Counted from the first letter of the stretch, positions 1-6,661 are shown. The stretch is DNA of 11,212 nt from JBFHDX01 sp041584475 (GCA_041584475.1 JBFHDX010000116.1:1-11212), one strand, 5' to 3'. Numbers and translations are program-made. Notes: generated by a model from the letters alone, not told the origin.

Positions 1-306
1 CGCACCTTCCTGGTGGGCGTTTCCGTTGCTCGGGTCGCCGTCGGACATGCCAACGCCGCCAACCGCCCGGCCGGTCTTGCCGGCCCATGCGCCGCCACGA
101 TTATCCTGACCGAAATTATCGCGTCCAAGTCCGTTCGAGTGACCGGAAGGCCCGCCCGCTCGACCATTGTCGCTTTGCGACGACCCGGCGTCGCCGCCGC
201 GACCGCCGCCCATGTCACGACCGTTCCCCTTGCCGGCCGCGAATCCGGACGCGGACATGCTGCCAATGAACAATGCAATTACCAGGATCGAAAATAACCT
301 TCTCAT
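1..306 (-). CDS. Exported glycine-rich hypothetical protein, 3' end missing
   Basis: The gene is read from ATG at 306 and stays open for 102 codons to the left edge, so the C-terminus is missing. A GGGGAG ribosome binding site lies about 8 nt before the ATG. The first ~24 residues form a Sec signal peptide: Met-Arg-Arg, then a hydrophobic core (LFSILVIALFIG), then a small-residue end (SGFAA). The visible mature part is roughly one third glycine with many Asn, Asp, Ser and Arg residues, loose GRDN/GQDN motifs and no cysteine, so it looks disordered and secreted or cell-surface. I recognise no family and assign no function. The strand was chosen because this reading gives a clear leader and ribosome site. 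The opposite-strand reading starts without a ribosome site and has neither. Confidence 0.72.
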   Translation of the reverse strand, partial: MRRLFSILVIALFIGSMSASGFAAGKGNGRDMGGGRGGDAGSSQSDNGRAGGPSGHSNGLGRDNFGQDNRGGAWAGKTGRAVGGVGMSDGDPSNGNAHQEGA

Positions 307-365
307 TATGCGAACTCCCCACCCAGAGTAACCAATCGCCGGACGGACGATCGCCGAGCCGGCAA

Positions 366-384
366 ATAATACCGTCGTATTATA
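366..384 (-). promoter_or_regulatory. Candidate promoter -10 box inside an inverted repeat
   Basis: On the minus strand a perfect TATAAT hexamer (384 to 379) lies about 75 nt upstream of the glycine-rich gene, in an AT-rich stretch. It overlaps an inverted repeat with perfect 7-bp arms, ATAATAC and GTATTAT, separated by 4 nt (366-372 and 377-383). No good -35 hexamer is present at 16-18 nt; TTGAAC is too close, at 12 nt. The overlap would fit a repressor operator, which is inference. Confidence 0.4.
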
Positions 385-485
385 CCTATTTCTGGAGTTC
401 AAATATTCGTTAAAATAATATTAACGATTAGAAAACAGAAAGAATGCGATTGTTTTTTTGCACGAGGAATCAAACTGTTGCCCGA

Positions 486-530
486 TTTTGGCGGCCGTTT
501 ATCAGGATTTACTTAGAATTCCCGCCAAAA
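486..530. repeat. 9-bp inverted repeat just after the dctM stop codon
   Basis: Perfect arms TTTTGGCGG (486-494) and CCGCCAAAA (522-530) flank a 27-nt AT-rich spacer. The right arm ends 1 nt from the dctM stop codon. It could act as the transcription end of the dctPQM operon, but the long loop and missing T-run make it an atypical intrinsic terminator on either strand. Confidence 0.4.
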
Positions 531-531
531 C

Positions 532-1806
532 CTACATCCCGAACGGCACGAAGAGCGCGATGTCGGGCAGGAAATAGATCGCGAAGACGGTGGCCAACAT
601 CATCAGGATAAACGGCCACACACCGGAGGCGACCTCCGCCATTCGGGCGCGCCCCACCGCCTGCACCACATAGAGGTTGAGTCCCACGGGCGGGGTGATC
701 AGCGCGCATTCGATGAGGATCACGAACAGGATACCGAACCAGATCGGATCGATGCCGAGCACGCCGAGCGACGGCGACAGCACGGGCACCATGATCAGCA
801 GCATCGACAGCGCCTCGAGCACGAGTCCCATCAGCAGCAGCACCGCACCGACGGCGAGCAGGAAGGGGCCCACGGTATCGAAGGTGGCGACGATTGCCGC
901 CGAGATGTCCTGCGGGATGCGGTAGAGCGTGATGGCCTTGCCGAATACCTTGGCGCCGGCGAGGATCAGCAGGATCGTGACCGTCGTGCGCATGCTGTCC
1001 ATCACCGCCTCGCGCAGCTTCGCGACCGTCAGCGTGCGCAGGATCGCCCCGGTGAGGATCAGCGCGCCGCCGAAGCCGACGGCGGCCGCCTCGGTCGGCG
1101 TGAAGGCCCCTGCATAGAGGCCGCCCACGATGAGCGTCGCCAGCAGGAACGTCGGTACGGCACGGCTCGTGGCGTGGCGGCGCTCGGCCCATCCGGCTCG
1201 CGGCATCGGCGTGTAGTCGCGCGAGAATCGCGCCCGCCCAACGGCGAAGACGACGAACAGCGCGATCAGCAGCAGGCCGGGGCCGATCCCGGCGAGGAAA
1301 AGGTCGATGATCGACTCTTCGGTAATCACACCGTAGACGATCATCGGGATCGACGGCGGAATCAGGATACCGAGCGTGCCGCCGGCCGCCAGCAGCCCGA
1401 GGATGAAGCGTCGGGCGTAGCCGCGCTGCTCCATCTCCGGGATCGCCACCGTGCCGATTGTCGCGGCCGTGGCGACCGAGCTGCCCGAGATCGCCGCGAA
1501 GATCCCGCAGGAGAAGATCGTCGCCACCGCGAGTCCGCCCGGCCAGTGGCCGACCCAGCTCTGTACCGCGGCGAACAGGTCGCGGCCGACGCCACCCTTC
1601 AGCAGGATGTTCGACATCAGCAGGAACAGCGGCACGGCAAGGAGAACGAAATTGTCGAGGGTACTATAGAGCCCCTGCGGCACCATCAGCGGCGAGAATC
1701 CGCCGAGCACCAGCATCGCCATGCCGAGTCCCCCGAGCGCGAAGGCGATCGGCACGCCCGCAAAAAGCAATGCGAGCAGCCCGGCGAGGACGAGGACGGT
1801 CGTCAT
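532..1806 (-). CDS. dctM: TRAP transporter large permease (DctM)
   Basis: This is the large membrane subunit of a tripartite ATP-independent periplasmic transporter, which imports an organic acid-type solute using a cation gradient. The 424-residue product has the family's usual length and is hydrophobic throughout, with about a dozen membrane segments in the inner membrane. Family signatures are visible at residues 108-118 (GSSVATAATIG) and 143-153 (GTLGILIPPSI). The start is the ATG at 1806, one base after the dctQ stop, with a GAGGG-type ribosome site inside the end of dctQ; translational coupling is likely. It is the last gene of dctP-dctQ-dctM. The substrate cannot be read from this subunit. 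Confidence 0.95.
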   Translation of the reverse strand: MTTVLVLAGLLALLFAGVPIAFALGGLGMAMLVLGGFSPLMVPQGLYSTLDNFVLLAVPLFLLMSNILLKGGVGRDLFAAVQSWVGHWPGGLAVATIFSCGIFAAISGSSVATAATIGTVAIPEMEQRGYARRFILGLLAAGGTLGILIPPSIPMIVYGVITEESIIDLFLAGIGPGLLLIALFVVFAVGRARFSRDYTPMPRAGWAERRHATSRAVPTFLLATLIVGGLYAGAFTPTEAAAVGFGGALILTGAILRTLTVAKLREAVMDSMRTTVTILLILAGAKVFGKAITLYRIPQDISAAIVATFDTVGPFLLAVGAVLLLMGLVLEALSMLLIMVPVLSPSLGVLGIDPIWFGILFVILIECALITPPVGLNLYVVQAVGRARMAEVASGVWPFILMMLATVFAIYFLPDIALFVPFGM

Positions 1807-1807
1807 T

Positions 1808-2320
1808 TCAGCCCTCGAGCCGGCGCGGGTCGCCGGCGTCGCGCATCGGTTCGCCGGCCAGCACGCGGATCATCTGGACGAGGGCCTGCAGCAGCAGGAT
1901 GAGAAAGCCGAGCGGTACCGCGATCTCGGTCATCCAGTGCGGCACGTTCAGCATCGTGCCGCTCATGCGCCCGGTGACCAAGGAATCCCACGCGATCTCG
2001 GCGCCGTACCAGACGGCGACGGCGCAGAACAGGGCGATGCACGCGAGCGCGAACAGCTCCGCCGCGCGGCGCGCGGCGGCTCCCAGCCGGTCGACGACCA
2101 GGCCGATGCGGATCAGCCCGCCGTCGCGCAGCAGCGAGGCGGCTGCGATATAGACGGCCCAGATCTGGAAGAACCGCGACATCTCCTCGGCCCATACGGT
2201 GGGCGCATTGAAGAGATATCGTGCGATGACCTCCCACAGGATCATCGCCCCGACGGCGAAGAACATCCACGCTGCGAGCGCGGCCAGCGCGTCGCCGATA
2301 CGGTCGATCACTCGAAGCAT
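1808..2320 (-). CDS. dctQ: TRAP transporter small permease (DctQ)
   Basis: This is the small membrane subunit of the TRAP transporter; it forms the inner-membrane complex with DctM. The product is 170 residues with four predicted hydrophobic segments. The conserved stretch AEEMSRFFQIWAVYIAAA followed by LLRDGGLIRI matches the DctQ signature. The stop lies one base from the dctM start. No convincing ribosome site precedes the ATG at 2320, so translation may be weak or depend on structure in the 112-nt leader from dctP. No better in-frame start was seen. DctQ sequences diverge strongly; identification rests on the signature and on position between dctP and dctM. Confidence 0.92.
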   Translation of the reverse strand: MLRVIDRIGDALAALAAWMFFAVGAMILWEVIARYLFNAPTVWAEEMSRFFQIWAVYIAAASLLRDGGLIRIGLVVDRLGAAARRAAELFALACIALFCAVAVWYGAEIAWDSLVTGRMSGTMLNVPHWMTEIAVPLGFLILLLQALVQMIRVLAGEPMRDAGDPRRLEG

Positions 2321-2365
2321 GGCGCGGTTTGTGATCTCATGCGGTCAGGGCCCGGCAAGCGGGTC

Positions 2366-2390
2366 GCCCGGCCGGTCGGCACGACCGGGC
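2366..2390 (-). promoter_or_regulatory. Intercistronic hairpin between dctP and dctQ
   Basis: Arms CCGGTCG (2372-2378) and CGACCGG (2382-2388) pair perfectly across a 3-nt loop. An alternative pairing uses GCCCGG (2366-2371) and CCGGGC (2385-2390). It lies in the 112-nt gap between dctP and dctQ. A stable hairpin here would fit partial termination or protection of the dctP mRNA 3' end, so that binding protein is made in excess of permease. That role is inferred. Confidence 0.5.
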
Positions 2391-2432
2391 GGGCGCGCGC
2401 CAGGTCGGGACGCTGCCGCCCGAATAGACGGG

Positions 2433-3425
2433 TCAGCGCAATCCCTGCGCCGCCTTGACGAGGCGCACGCCGAGCTCGCCCGATTCCGCTAGGTAGGAGT
2501 CGAGCACCGGTGCCGTCGCCTTGCGCCAGGCTTCGATCTCCGCCTCGTTCAGCGCATGCACCTTCATACCGTTCTGCTCCGCGGCGGCGAACGCTTCCGC
2601 CTCGATATTCGACATTTCGTTGCGCACGTGCGCTTCGGCGTTTCGCGCCGCCGCACCGATGATCTCGCGCTGCCTGTCGCTCAGCCCCTGCCAGACCTTC
2701 TCGTTGATGACGACGATGAACTCGATGTCGGCATGGTTGGTCACGGTGATCCAGTCCATGACCTGCCACAGTTTGCGCGACTTCACGCCCGAGACGCCCG
2801 TCATGCCGGCGTCGACCGTGCCGCGCTGGTAGGCGATGTACTGTTCGGAGCCGGAGATCAGCGTCGGTGAGCCGCCAAGCGTCTCGATGAACTTGCCGAG
2901 GGTGCGACCGAACACCCGCACCTTCTTGCCGCGGATGTCGTCCGGCGTCTTCAGCGGCGCGTCCTTCGACAGCATGATGGCGCCGCCGTAGGCCTGCCAC
3001 CAGAGCACGCGGCTGCCGGTCTTCAAAATGGCATCGTCGATCGGCTGCCGCACCGGGCTGCCCGGCGCCACCGCCTTGCGCACCAGCTCCTCGGTGTTGA
3101 ACATGAACGGAACATAGAAGATGTCGACAGCCGGGATCTCGCCGACATAGCGGGTGAGCGACGCCGTACCCATCTCGATGGCGCCCGCGCCGACCGCCTG
3201 CGGCACTTCCTTGTCCTTGTAAAGCTGCGCCGAGTCGTAGATCTCGACCTTGATGTCGCCGCCCGACTGCTGCTCGACCTCCTGCTTGAACATCTCCAGG
3301 TTCTGGCCGAGATGCGACTTTATCGGCAGCTGCAGCGTAATCCGTAGCGTCGTCTCGGCCGCGACCGGGGTCGCCAGTGCCGCCGCCAGGGCAGCGGCCC
3401 CGGCCAGCGCCAGAATTCGTCTCAT
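2433..3425 (-). CDS. dctP: TRAP transporter periplasmic substrate-binding protein (DctP)
   Basis: This is the periplasmic solute receptor that delivers substrate to DctQM. The 330-residue product has a Sec signal peptide (MRRILALAGAAAL core, cleavage near VAA-ETT around residue 23). The mature protein follows the DctP pattern: a first lobe with LQLPIKSHLGQNLEMF, then the ligand-contact region RGKKVRV with the conserved arginine at about residue 170, then SPTLISGSEQYIAYQRGTVD. In characterised DctP proteins that arginine forms a salt bridge with a substrate carboxylate, so a carboxylate-bearing ligand is likely, but the exact ligand is unknown. A GGGAGG ribosome site lies 5 nt before the ATG. 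The gene sits 125 nt downstream of a co-directional LysR-type regulator gene, which may control it. Confidence 0.95.
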   Translation of the reverse strand: MRRILALAGAAALAAALATPVAAETTLRITLQLPIKSHLGQNLEMFKQEVEQQSGGDIKVEIYDSAQLYKDKEVPQAVGAGAIEMGTASLTRYVGEIPAVDIFYVPFMFNTEELVRKAVAPGSPVRQPIDDAILKTGSRVLWWQAYGGAIMLSKDAPLKTPDDIRGKKVRVFGRTLGKFIETLGGSPTLISGSEQYIAYQRGTVDAGMTGVSGVKSRKLWQVMDWITVTNHADIEFIVVINEKVWQGLSDRQREIIGAAARNAEAHVRNEMSNIEAEAFAAAEQNGMKVHALNEAEIEAWRKATAPVLDSYLAESGELGVRLVKAAQGLR

Positions 3426-3550
3426 GTGAGCCTCCCTTGGTCTGCGATCGCGCCCCTGCGGGCGGAACCCTTACCGTACACGAACGATAGTGAAGCCCCC
3501 GGGCCGGGGCAAGCCGCACGTCCGCGCCCGACCGGCGCCGGGCGCCTCGA

Positions 3551-4399
3551 TCACAGCGGCTCGGCGGCTGCCACCTCGCGCAGGCCGGCGACGGCCCGCT
3601 CGAGGATCGGGTCCGTGCGATCCTGCCACGCGACGAAGGCCGGCCGGCCGAACTCGGGCGCATTGGCAACCAGGCTGACGTGGCCGGCGTCGACGAGATT
3701 GCGCACGACGCGAATCGGGAAATAGCCGCTGCCGCCCTCTTCGAGGATGAAGCTGAGCGCGATCGCGCCGAGTCCGATGGTGAGCGCCGGCGTCTCGACA
3801 TCGGGAAACGCGCTTGCATGGTCGGCACGGAATTCGGGGCCCCAATCGACGAAGATGTAGCTCTCGCCACCCGGCCATGCGTCCACCGCATTGGCCGCCA
3901 CGAGCACGAGCCGTTCGTCGAGAAGACGTTCGATCCGCAGGCCGGGTCGCGGTTGCGGCGCGTAGAGGACGGCGAGATCCAGCGTCCCCTCCGACAGCAT
4001 GTGGGACAGCTCGTCCGGCCGCGCGACTTCGGCGCGCAGGGCGACGTCGGGCTCGGCACGACGCATCCACGCGAGCCAGCGCCGCAGGACGCCGTCCCAC
4101 AGCGTGAACTGCCCGCCGGCGGCCAAGACAGCGTTGAACTCGGGCGGCAGGCCGACTTCCTGGCGCGCCTGGTTCCAGATCCGAACCATCGAGGCCGCGT
4201 GCGGCAGGAAATGCAACCCGGCGGAGGTGAGCGCGGCACCCGACCGCCCGCGCAGGAACAGGGTGCGCCCGAGCCGCAACTCGAGCTCCTTCACGCGCGC
4301 GCTGACCGTCGACTGGGTTACGTTGAGCCGTTCGGCCGTCCGCACGAAATGTCCGGTTTCGACGATACCGAGGAACGTTCGCAGCAGATCGATATCCAT
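3551..4399 (-). CDS. LysR-family transcriptional regulator
   Basis: This is a cytoplasmic DNA-binding regulator of the LysR type. The winged helix-turn-helix occupies roughly residues 3-60, with FVRTAERLNVTQSTVSARVK around 18-37 and LGRTLFLR following, then TSAG at the hinge. The rest (about 90-282) is the effector-binding domain. At 282 residues it is slightly shorter than the usual ~300. The ATG at 4399 begins the standard MDIDLLRTFLGIVETG start; its ribosome site (TTGGAT) is weak. It lies upstream of dctPQM on the same strand rather than divergent from it, while the divergent neighbour is a 40-codon gene. Operator-like repeats cover its own -10 region, so autorepression is likely. Control of the TRAP genes is inferred from position only. 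Confidence 0.92.
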   Translation of the reverse strand: MDIDLLRTFLGIVETGHFVRTAERLNVTQSTVSARVKELELRLGRTLFLRGRSGAALTSAGLHFLPHAASMVRIWNQARQEVGLPPEFNAVLAAGGQFTLWDGVLRRWLAWMRRAEPDVALRAEVARPDELSHMLSEGTLDLAVLYAPQPRPGLRIERLLDERLVLVAANAVDAWPGGESYIFVDWGPEFRADHASAFPDVETPALTIGLGAIALSFILEEGGSGYFPIRVVRNLVDAGHVSLVANAPEFGRPAFVAWQDRTDPILERAVAGLREVAAAEPL

Positions 4400-4411
4400 G
4401 ATGGATCCAAA

Positions 4412-4459
4412 ATATCGAACTTTGCGATATTATATCGCAGAAAATATCGTTTGTTCGAT
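4412..4459. promoter_or_regulatory. LysR-type operator cluster over the regulator's own promoter
   Basis: The half-site ATATCG or its complement occurs at 4412-4417, 4425-4430, 4432-4437 and 4444-4449, with a partial CGAT at 4456-4459. ATC (4414-4416) and GAT (4426-4428), nine bases apart, make a textbook ATC-N9-GAT (T-N11-A) LysR box. A perfect 17-bp palindrome runs from 4423 to 4439. The minus-strand TATAAT of the regulator gene (4434 to 4429) sits in the middle of that palindrome, so a bound regulator would block its own transcription. Confidence 0.7.
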
Positions 4460-4479
4460 TTTAGATCAGCGCCTAGGTT
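4451..4479 (+). promoter_or_regulatory. Candidate promoter of the small divergent gene
   Basis: TTGTTC (4451-4456) and TAGGTT (4474-4479) are 17 nt apart, about 45 nt before the start of the 40-codon gene. The -35 hexamer overlaps the outermost operator half-sites, which would let the LysR-type protein control this gene too. The -10 match is only fair. Confidence 0.35.
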
Positions 4480-4522
4480 GGCTCGACCGACGAATCGAAG
4501 TCGGTCACACGGAGATCAGAAG

Positions 4523-4645
4523 ATGCCTTCCAATACGCAGAAGCCGGGCCAATCCGGCACAAAATCTGCCCCGCCGCCCGCCGGCGCAAAGCCCGGTGGC
4601 GGCAAGCCGATCGGTGCGAAACCAGCAAGCGGTGGCAAGAAATAG
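4523..4645 (+). CDS. Small basic Pro/Gly/Ala/Lys-rich protein, 40 residues
   Basis: A 40-residue product is read from ATG at 4523, with GGAG (4511-4514) 8 nt before it, to TAG at 4645. It contains seven lysines and no acidic residue or cysteine. The sequence is low-complexity, with GAKP at residues 21-24 and 31-34 and GGK near 26-28 and 37-39, ending in Lys-Lys. It has no signal peptide or membrane segment, so it is probably a disordered, nucleic-acid- or polyanion-binding cytoplasmic protein; that is inference. It is divergent from the LysR-type gene and shares its control region, and a strong hairpin follows about 130 nt downstream. I recognise no family. The antisense frame is also open but lacks comparable start signals. 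Confidence 0.55.
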   Translation: MPSNTQKPGQSGTKSAPPPAGAKPGGGKPIGAKPASGGKK

Positions 4646-4771
4646 CATAGTGCTCGGGGCTGCCCCCCTGCATGATGTCCCGACGGATCGGTTTCGGGCG
4701 CAGAGGCGACCCGCCGATCGTCAAGTCGGGCCCAGCCCCGCCGGCCACCCAGCGAACCGATCGACACAACT

Positions 4772-4798
4772 CGGGCCGCCCCCAGTCGGGGCGGCCCG
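4772..4798 (+). terminator. GC-rich hairpin downstream of the small gene
   Basis: Perfect 11-bp arms CGGGCCGCCCC (4772-4782) and GGGGCGGCCCG (4788-4798) enclose a 5-nt loop. It lies between two convergent genes. The bases after it (CTCTCGTTG) are not a T-run, so it is terminator-like but may need Rho or serve as a pause or stability hairpin. Confidence 0.5.
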
Positions 4799-4861
4799 CT
4801 CTCGTTGCGCCGAGGGCCGAACGGTGGTGCGCGAACGGCCCGTGCGCAAGCGCGGTCGCGA

Positions 4862-4887
4862 ACGGGGCGCCGCAATGGGCGCCCCGT
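4862..4887 (-). terminator. GC-rich hairpin downstream of fccB
   Basis: Perfect 10-bp arms ACGGGGCGCC (4862-4871) and GGCGCCCCGT (4878-4887) enclose a 6-nt loop, 27 nt after the fccB stop codon on the minus strand. It is the likely 3' end of the fccAB transcript. No T-run follows on either strand. Confidence 0.5.
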
Positions 4888-4914
4888 AGCGTCGAGCCGG
4901 ACTCGACTGCGCGG

Positions 4915-6192
4915 TCAGCCGAAGATATCGGCCGTGATCGCGCCGTACCAGTCGACCGCCTCGGCAGCCGTGGCGGCGCGGGTGGCGTCGTCTTCGCCGG
5001 TCGCGCTGATGAAGTTGTCGAAGCTGGCGATCTTCTCCTCCGTCGCCTTGTAGGAGGCGCCGACCTTAACGCCGTCGCCATTGGCGATCAGGCTCCAGCA
5101 CGTATTGCTGTAGCGCGGATCGAACGCCCGCGAACCGGTCAGCGCCGCGCGCACCGCCATCGCGCACGCCTTGGCCTGGCTGTTGGCGGAGAAGCCGGAC
5201 TTGGGCATGTCGCCGGCGATGCTGGCGTCGCCCAACACGTGGATGTTCGGCTGCCGCTTCGATGCCATCGTGAACGGATCGACCGGACACCAGCCCGACT
5301 CGTCGGCGAGGCCGGCTGCGTGCGCGATCGCGCCCGCCTTTTGCGGCGGTATCAGGTTGACCACGTCGCCCCTGAAGTTGTCGCCGCCGGTGATCAGGGT
5401 CATGCCCTTCACATCCACCGCCTTCACGCCGCCGGTTATATCGACCGGCAACCACTCGATCATTTCCGGGTAATGCCGCGCCCAACCTTCCTGGAACAGC
5501 GCCTGTTTGGAGAATTTCGACTTGGCGTCGACGACGATGATCTTGGAACGCGGCTTGTTCTGCTTGAAGTACTGCGCGACGAGCGAGATCCGCTCGTAGG
5601 GACCCGGCGGGCAGCGGAACGGATTGGGCGGCGGCGCGATGACGAAGGTCCCGCCGTCCGCCATCGCCTCGAGCTGGCTCCGCAGGATCTGCGACTGCGG
5701 CCCGCCCTGCCAGGCGTGCGGCATCGTCTTCGTCGCATTCTCGTCAAAGCCTTCATAGGCCTCGTATCTGAAATCGATGCCGGGCGCGACCACCAGCCGG
5801 TCGTACGACACGGTGTCGCCGCCACGTAGCCGCACGGTGCGCGCCGCCGGGTCGACGGCGATGGCGAAATCACGGATCACGTTGATGCCGTAATCTCCCG
5901 CGAGCTTGCCGTAGCCGTGGGTGATCGACTCGAAGGTGCGCAGCCCGCCGATATAGAGATTGCTGAAAAAGCAGGTGGTGTGCGTCGCGTTCGCCTCGAT
6001 CAGTGTCACGTCGACCTTGTCCTTGGCGTCCTTCGCGACGTAGCGCGCGACGGTGGCGCCGCCCGGCCCGCCGCCGATGACCACGAGCTTCGGTCGCGCC
6101 TGCGCAATCGCAGGGGTTCCCAAAGCCACGGCGGTCACGCCCGCGGCGCCGCCCAGCAATCCGAATTCACGTCTCGTAAGCCTCCTGTTCAT
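4915..6192 (-). CDS. fccB: Flavocytochrome c sulfide dehydrogenase, FAD subunit (FccB)
   Basis: This is the flavoprotein subunit of flavocytochrome c sulfide dehydrogenase. In the family it oxidises sulfide to sulfur or polysulfide in the periplasm and passes electrons to the cytochrome subunit. The 425-residue product starts with a Tat leader (LTRREFGLLGG, residues 5-15; AxA end near 28-32). It then has the FAD-binding VVIGGGPGG (37-45), Cys74 in HTTCFFSN (family site of covalent FAD attachment), Cys194 in PFRC and Cys302 in GWCPVDP (redox disulfide pair), and a second GD motif at 321-322. The C-terminal FCSD flavin-binding region ends in WYGAITADIFG. An AAGGAG ribosome site overlaps the fccA stop codon, 8 nt before the ATG, showing a coupled fccA-fccB operon. 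Sulfide as substrate is inferred from the family. Confidence 0.93.
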   Translation of the reverse strand: MNRRLTRREFGLLGGAAGVTAVALGTPAIAQARPKLVVIGGGPGGATVARYVAKDAKDKVDVTLIEANATHTTCFFSNLYIGGLRTFESITHGYGKLAGDYGINVIRDFAIAVDPAARTVRLRGGDTVSYDRLVVAPGIDFRYEAYEGFDENATKTMPHAWQGGPQSQILRSQLEAMADGGTFVIAPPPNPFRCPPGPYERISLVAQYFKQNKPRSKIIVVDAKSKFSKQALFQEGWARHYPEMIEWLPVDITGGVKAVDVKGMTLITGGDNFRGDVVNLIPPQKAGAIAHAAGLADESGWCPVDPFTMASKRQPNIHVLGDASIAGDMPKSGFSANSQAKACAMAVRAALTGSRAFDPRYSNTCWSLIANGDGVKVGASYKATEEKIASFDNFISATGEDDATRAATAAEAVDWYGAITADIFG

Positions 6193-6204
6193 GCCGGTCG
6201 CTCC

Positions 6205-6531
6205 TTACTGACCAAGTTTTTCAAAGAATACCGCTAGCGCTCGCATGTCCTCGTCGCTGAGACTCCGGGCAACGCGCCGCATCGCCGGGTTGTCGCGCGT
6301 ACCGTCCCGGTAGGCCTTCAGCCTCTGGACGAACATGTCGACCGCCCAGCCGTTGATTGCCGGAATCGTCTCGCCGCCAGCGGATCGGTGGCATGTGCGG
6401 CACTCGCCCGACAGATACTCGCCAAGCTCGTACAGCTCGTCGGCCGTGGCCGGGCCCGCGATACCGATGCCGACGCCGATCATGGCGACGGCCGCCACCG
6501 TAACCGGCCTCCAAATCCGGGGACTGTTCAC
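6205..6531 (-). CDS. fccA: Monohaem cytochrome c, partner subunit of FccB (FccA-like)
   Basis: This is a periplasmic c-type cytochrome that accepts electrons from FccB. From GTG at 6531 the product has 108 residues: a signal peptide ending near GPATA-DE (residue 30), one haem motif CRTCH (44-48) and a probable axial Met84 in NPAM. The IPAINGW and LSDEDMRALAVFFEKL segments are typical of FccA-like and related class I cytochromes. GTG was chosen because GGGAGGAG (6544 to 6537) sits 7 nt before it and the signal peptide is then of normal length. An in-frame ATG at 6558 would add nine residues but has no good ribosome site. Having a single haem resembles the small FccA type found in Chlorobium rather than the dihaem Allochromatium subunit. 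The gap to fccB is 12 nt. Confidence 0.85.
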   Translation of the reverse strand: MNSPRIWRPVTVAAVAMIGVGIGIAGPATADELYELGEYLSGECRTCHRSAGGETIPAINGWAVDMFVQRLKAYRDGTRDNPAMRRVARSLSDEDMRALAVFFEKLGQ

Positions 6532-6536
6532 CGGCG

Positions 6537-6544
6537 CTCCTCCC
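6537..6544 (-). promoter_or_regulatory. Ribosome binding site selecting the GTG start of fccA
   Basis: GGGAGGAG on the minus strand is nearly the full anti-Shine-Dalgarno complement. Its GGAGG core is 7 nt upstream of GTG at 6531 and lies inside the reading frame of the longer ATG alternative at 6558, which argues for the GTG start. Confidence 0.75.
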
Positions 6545-6632
6545 TCGATCCCTCTCATCCCGCCACGGACACAGGATCATTGCGGGTCAGGCGTGCACGC
6601 TGCCCGACTGCGCCTTTTTGTCGCAGGCATCG

Positions 6633-6661
6633 ATTACACACCAGATAATTTGGGAAATCAA
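6633..6661 (-). promoter_or_regulatory. Sigma-70-type promoter of fccAB
   Basis: On the minus strand TTGATT (6661 to 6656) and TGTAAT (6638 to 6633) are separated by exactly 17 nt. The predicted transcript start is near 6626, giving a ~95-nt leader before the GTG of fccA. The site lies in the 194-nt gap between the second flavoprotein gene and fccA, so fccAB need not be read through from the upstream paralogue. Confidence 0.6.

Noticed and set aside
3495..3510. GCCCC/GGGGC hairpin between the LysR-type gene and dctP as a terminator
   Set aside because: The stem has only 5 bp and no T-run follows; it is too weak to call in GC-rich DNA.
2308..4239. 643-codon minus-strand frame running across the LysR-type gene, dctP and the intergenic gaps
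   Set aside because: It is out of frame with both real genes, which have full family signatures and starts; the product is Arg/Ser/Pro-rich frame-shift noise.
532..4399. TRAP operon as a dedicated transporter for a sulfur compound feeding the nearby sulfide dehydrogenase
   Set aside because: The two clusters are separated by convergent transcription and hairpins, and DctP shows only a generic carboxylate-binding arginine; proximity alone is not evidence.
4516..4875. 119-codon minus-strand frame antisense to the small 40-codon gene
   Set aside because: It spans both the small gene and the hairpins and has no ribosome site or leader. The plus-strand gene has better start signals, though neither is proven.
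4672..5829. 385-codon plus-strand open frame opposite fccB
   Set aside because: It overlaps the well-supported fccB on the other strand and has no motif; its start lies within the intergenic hairpin region.
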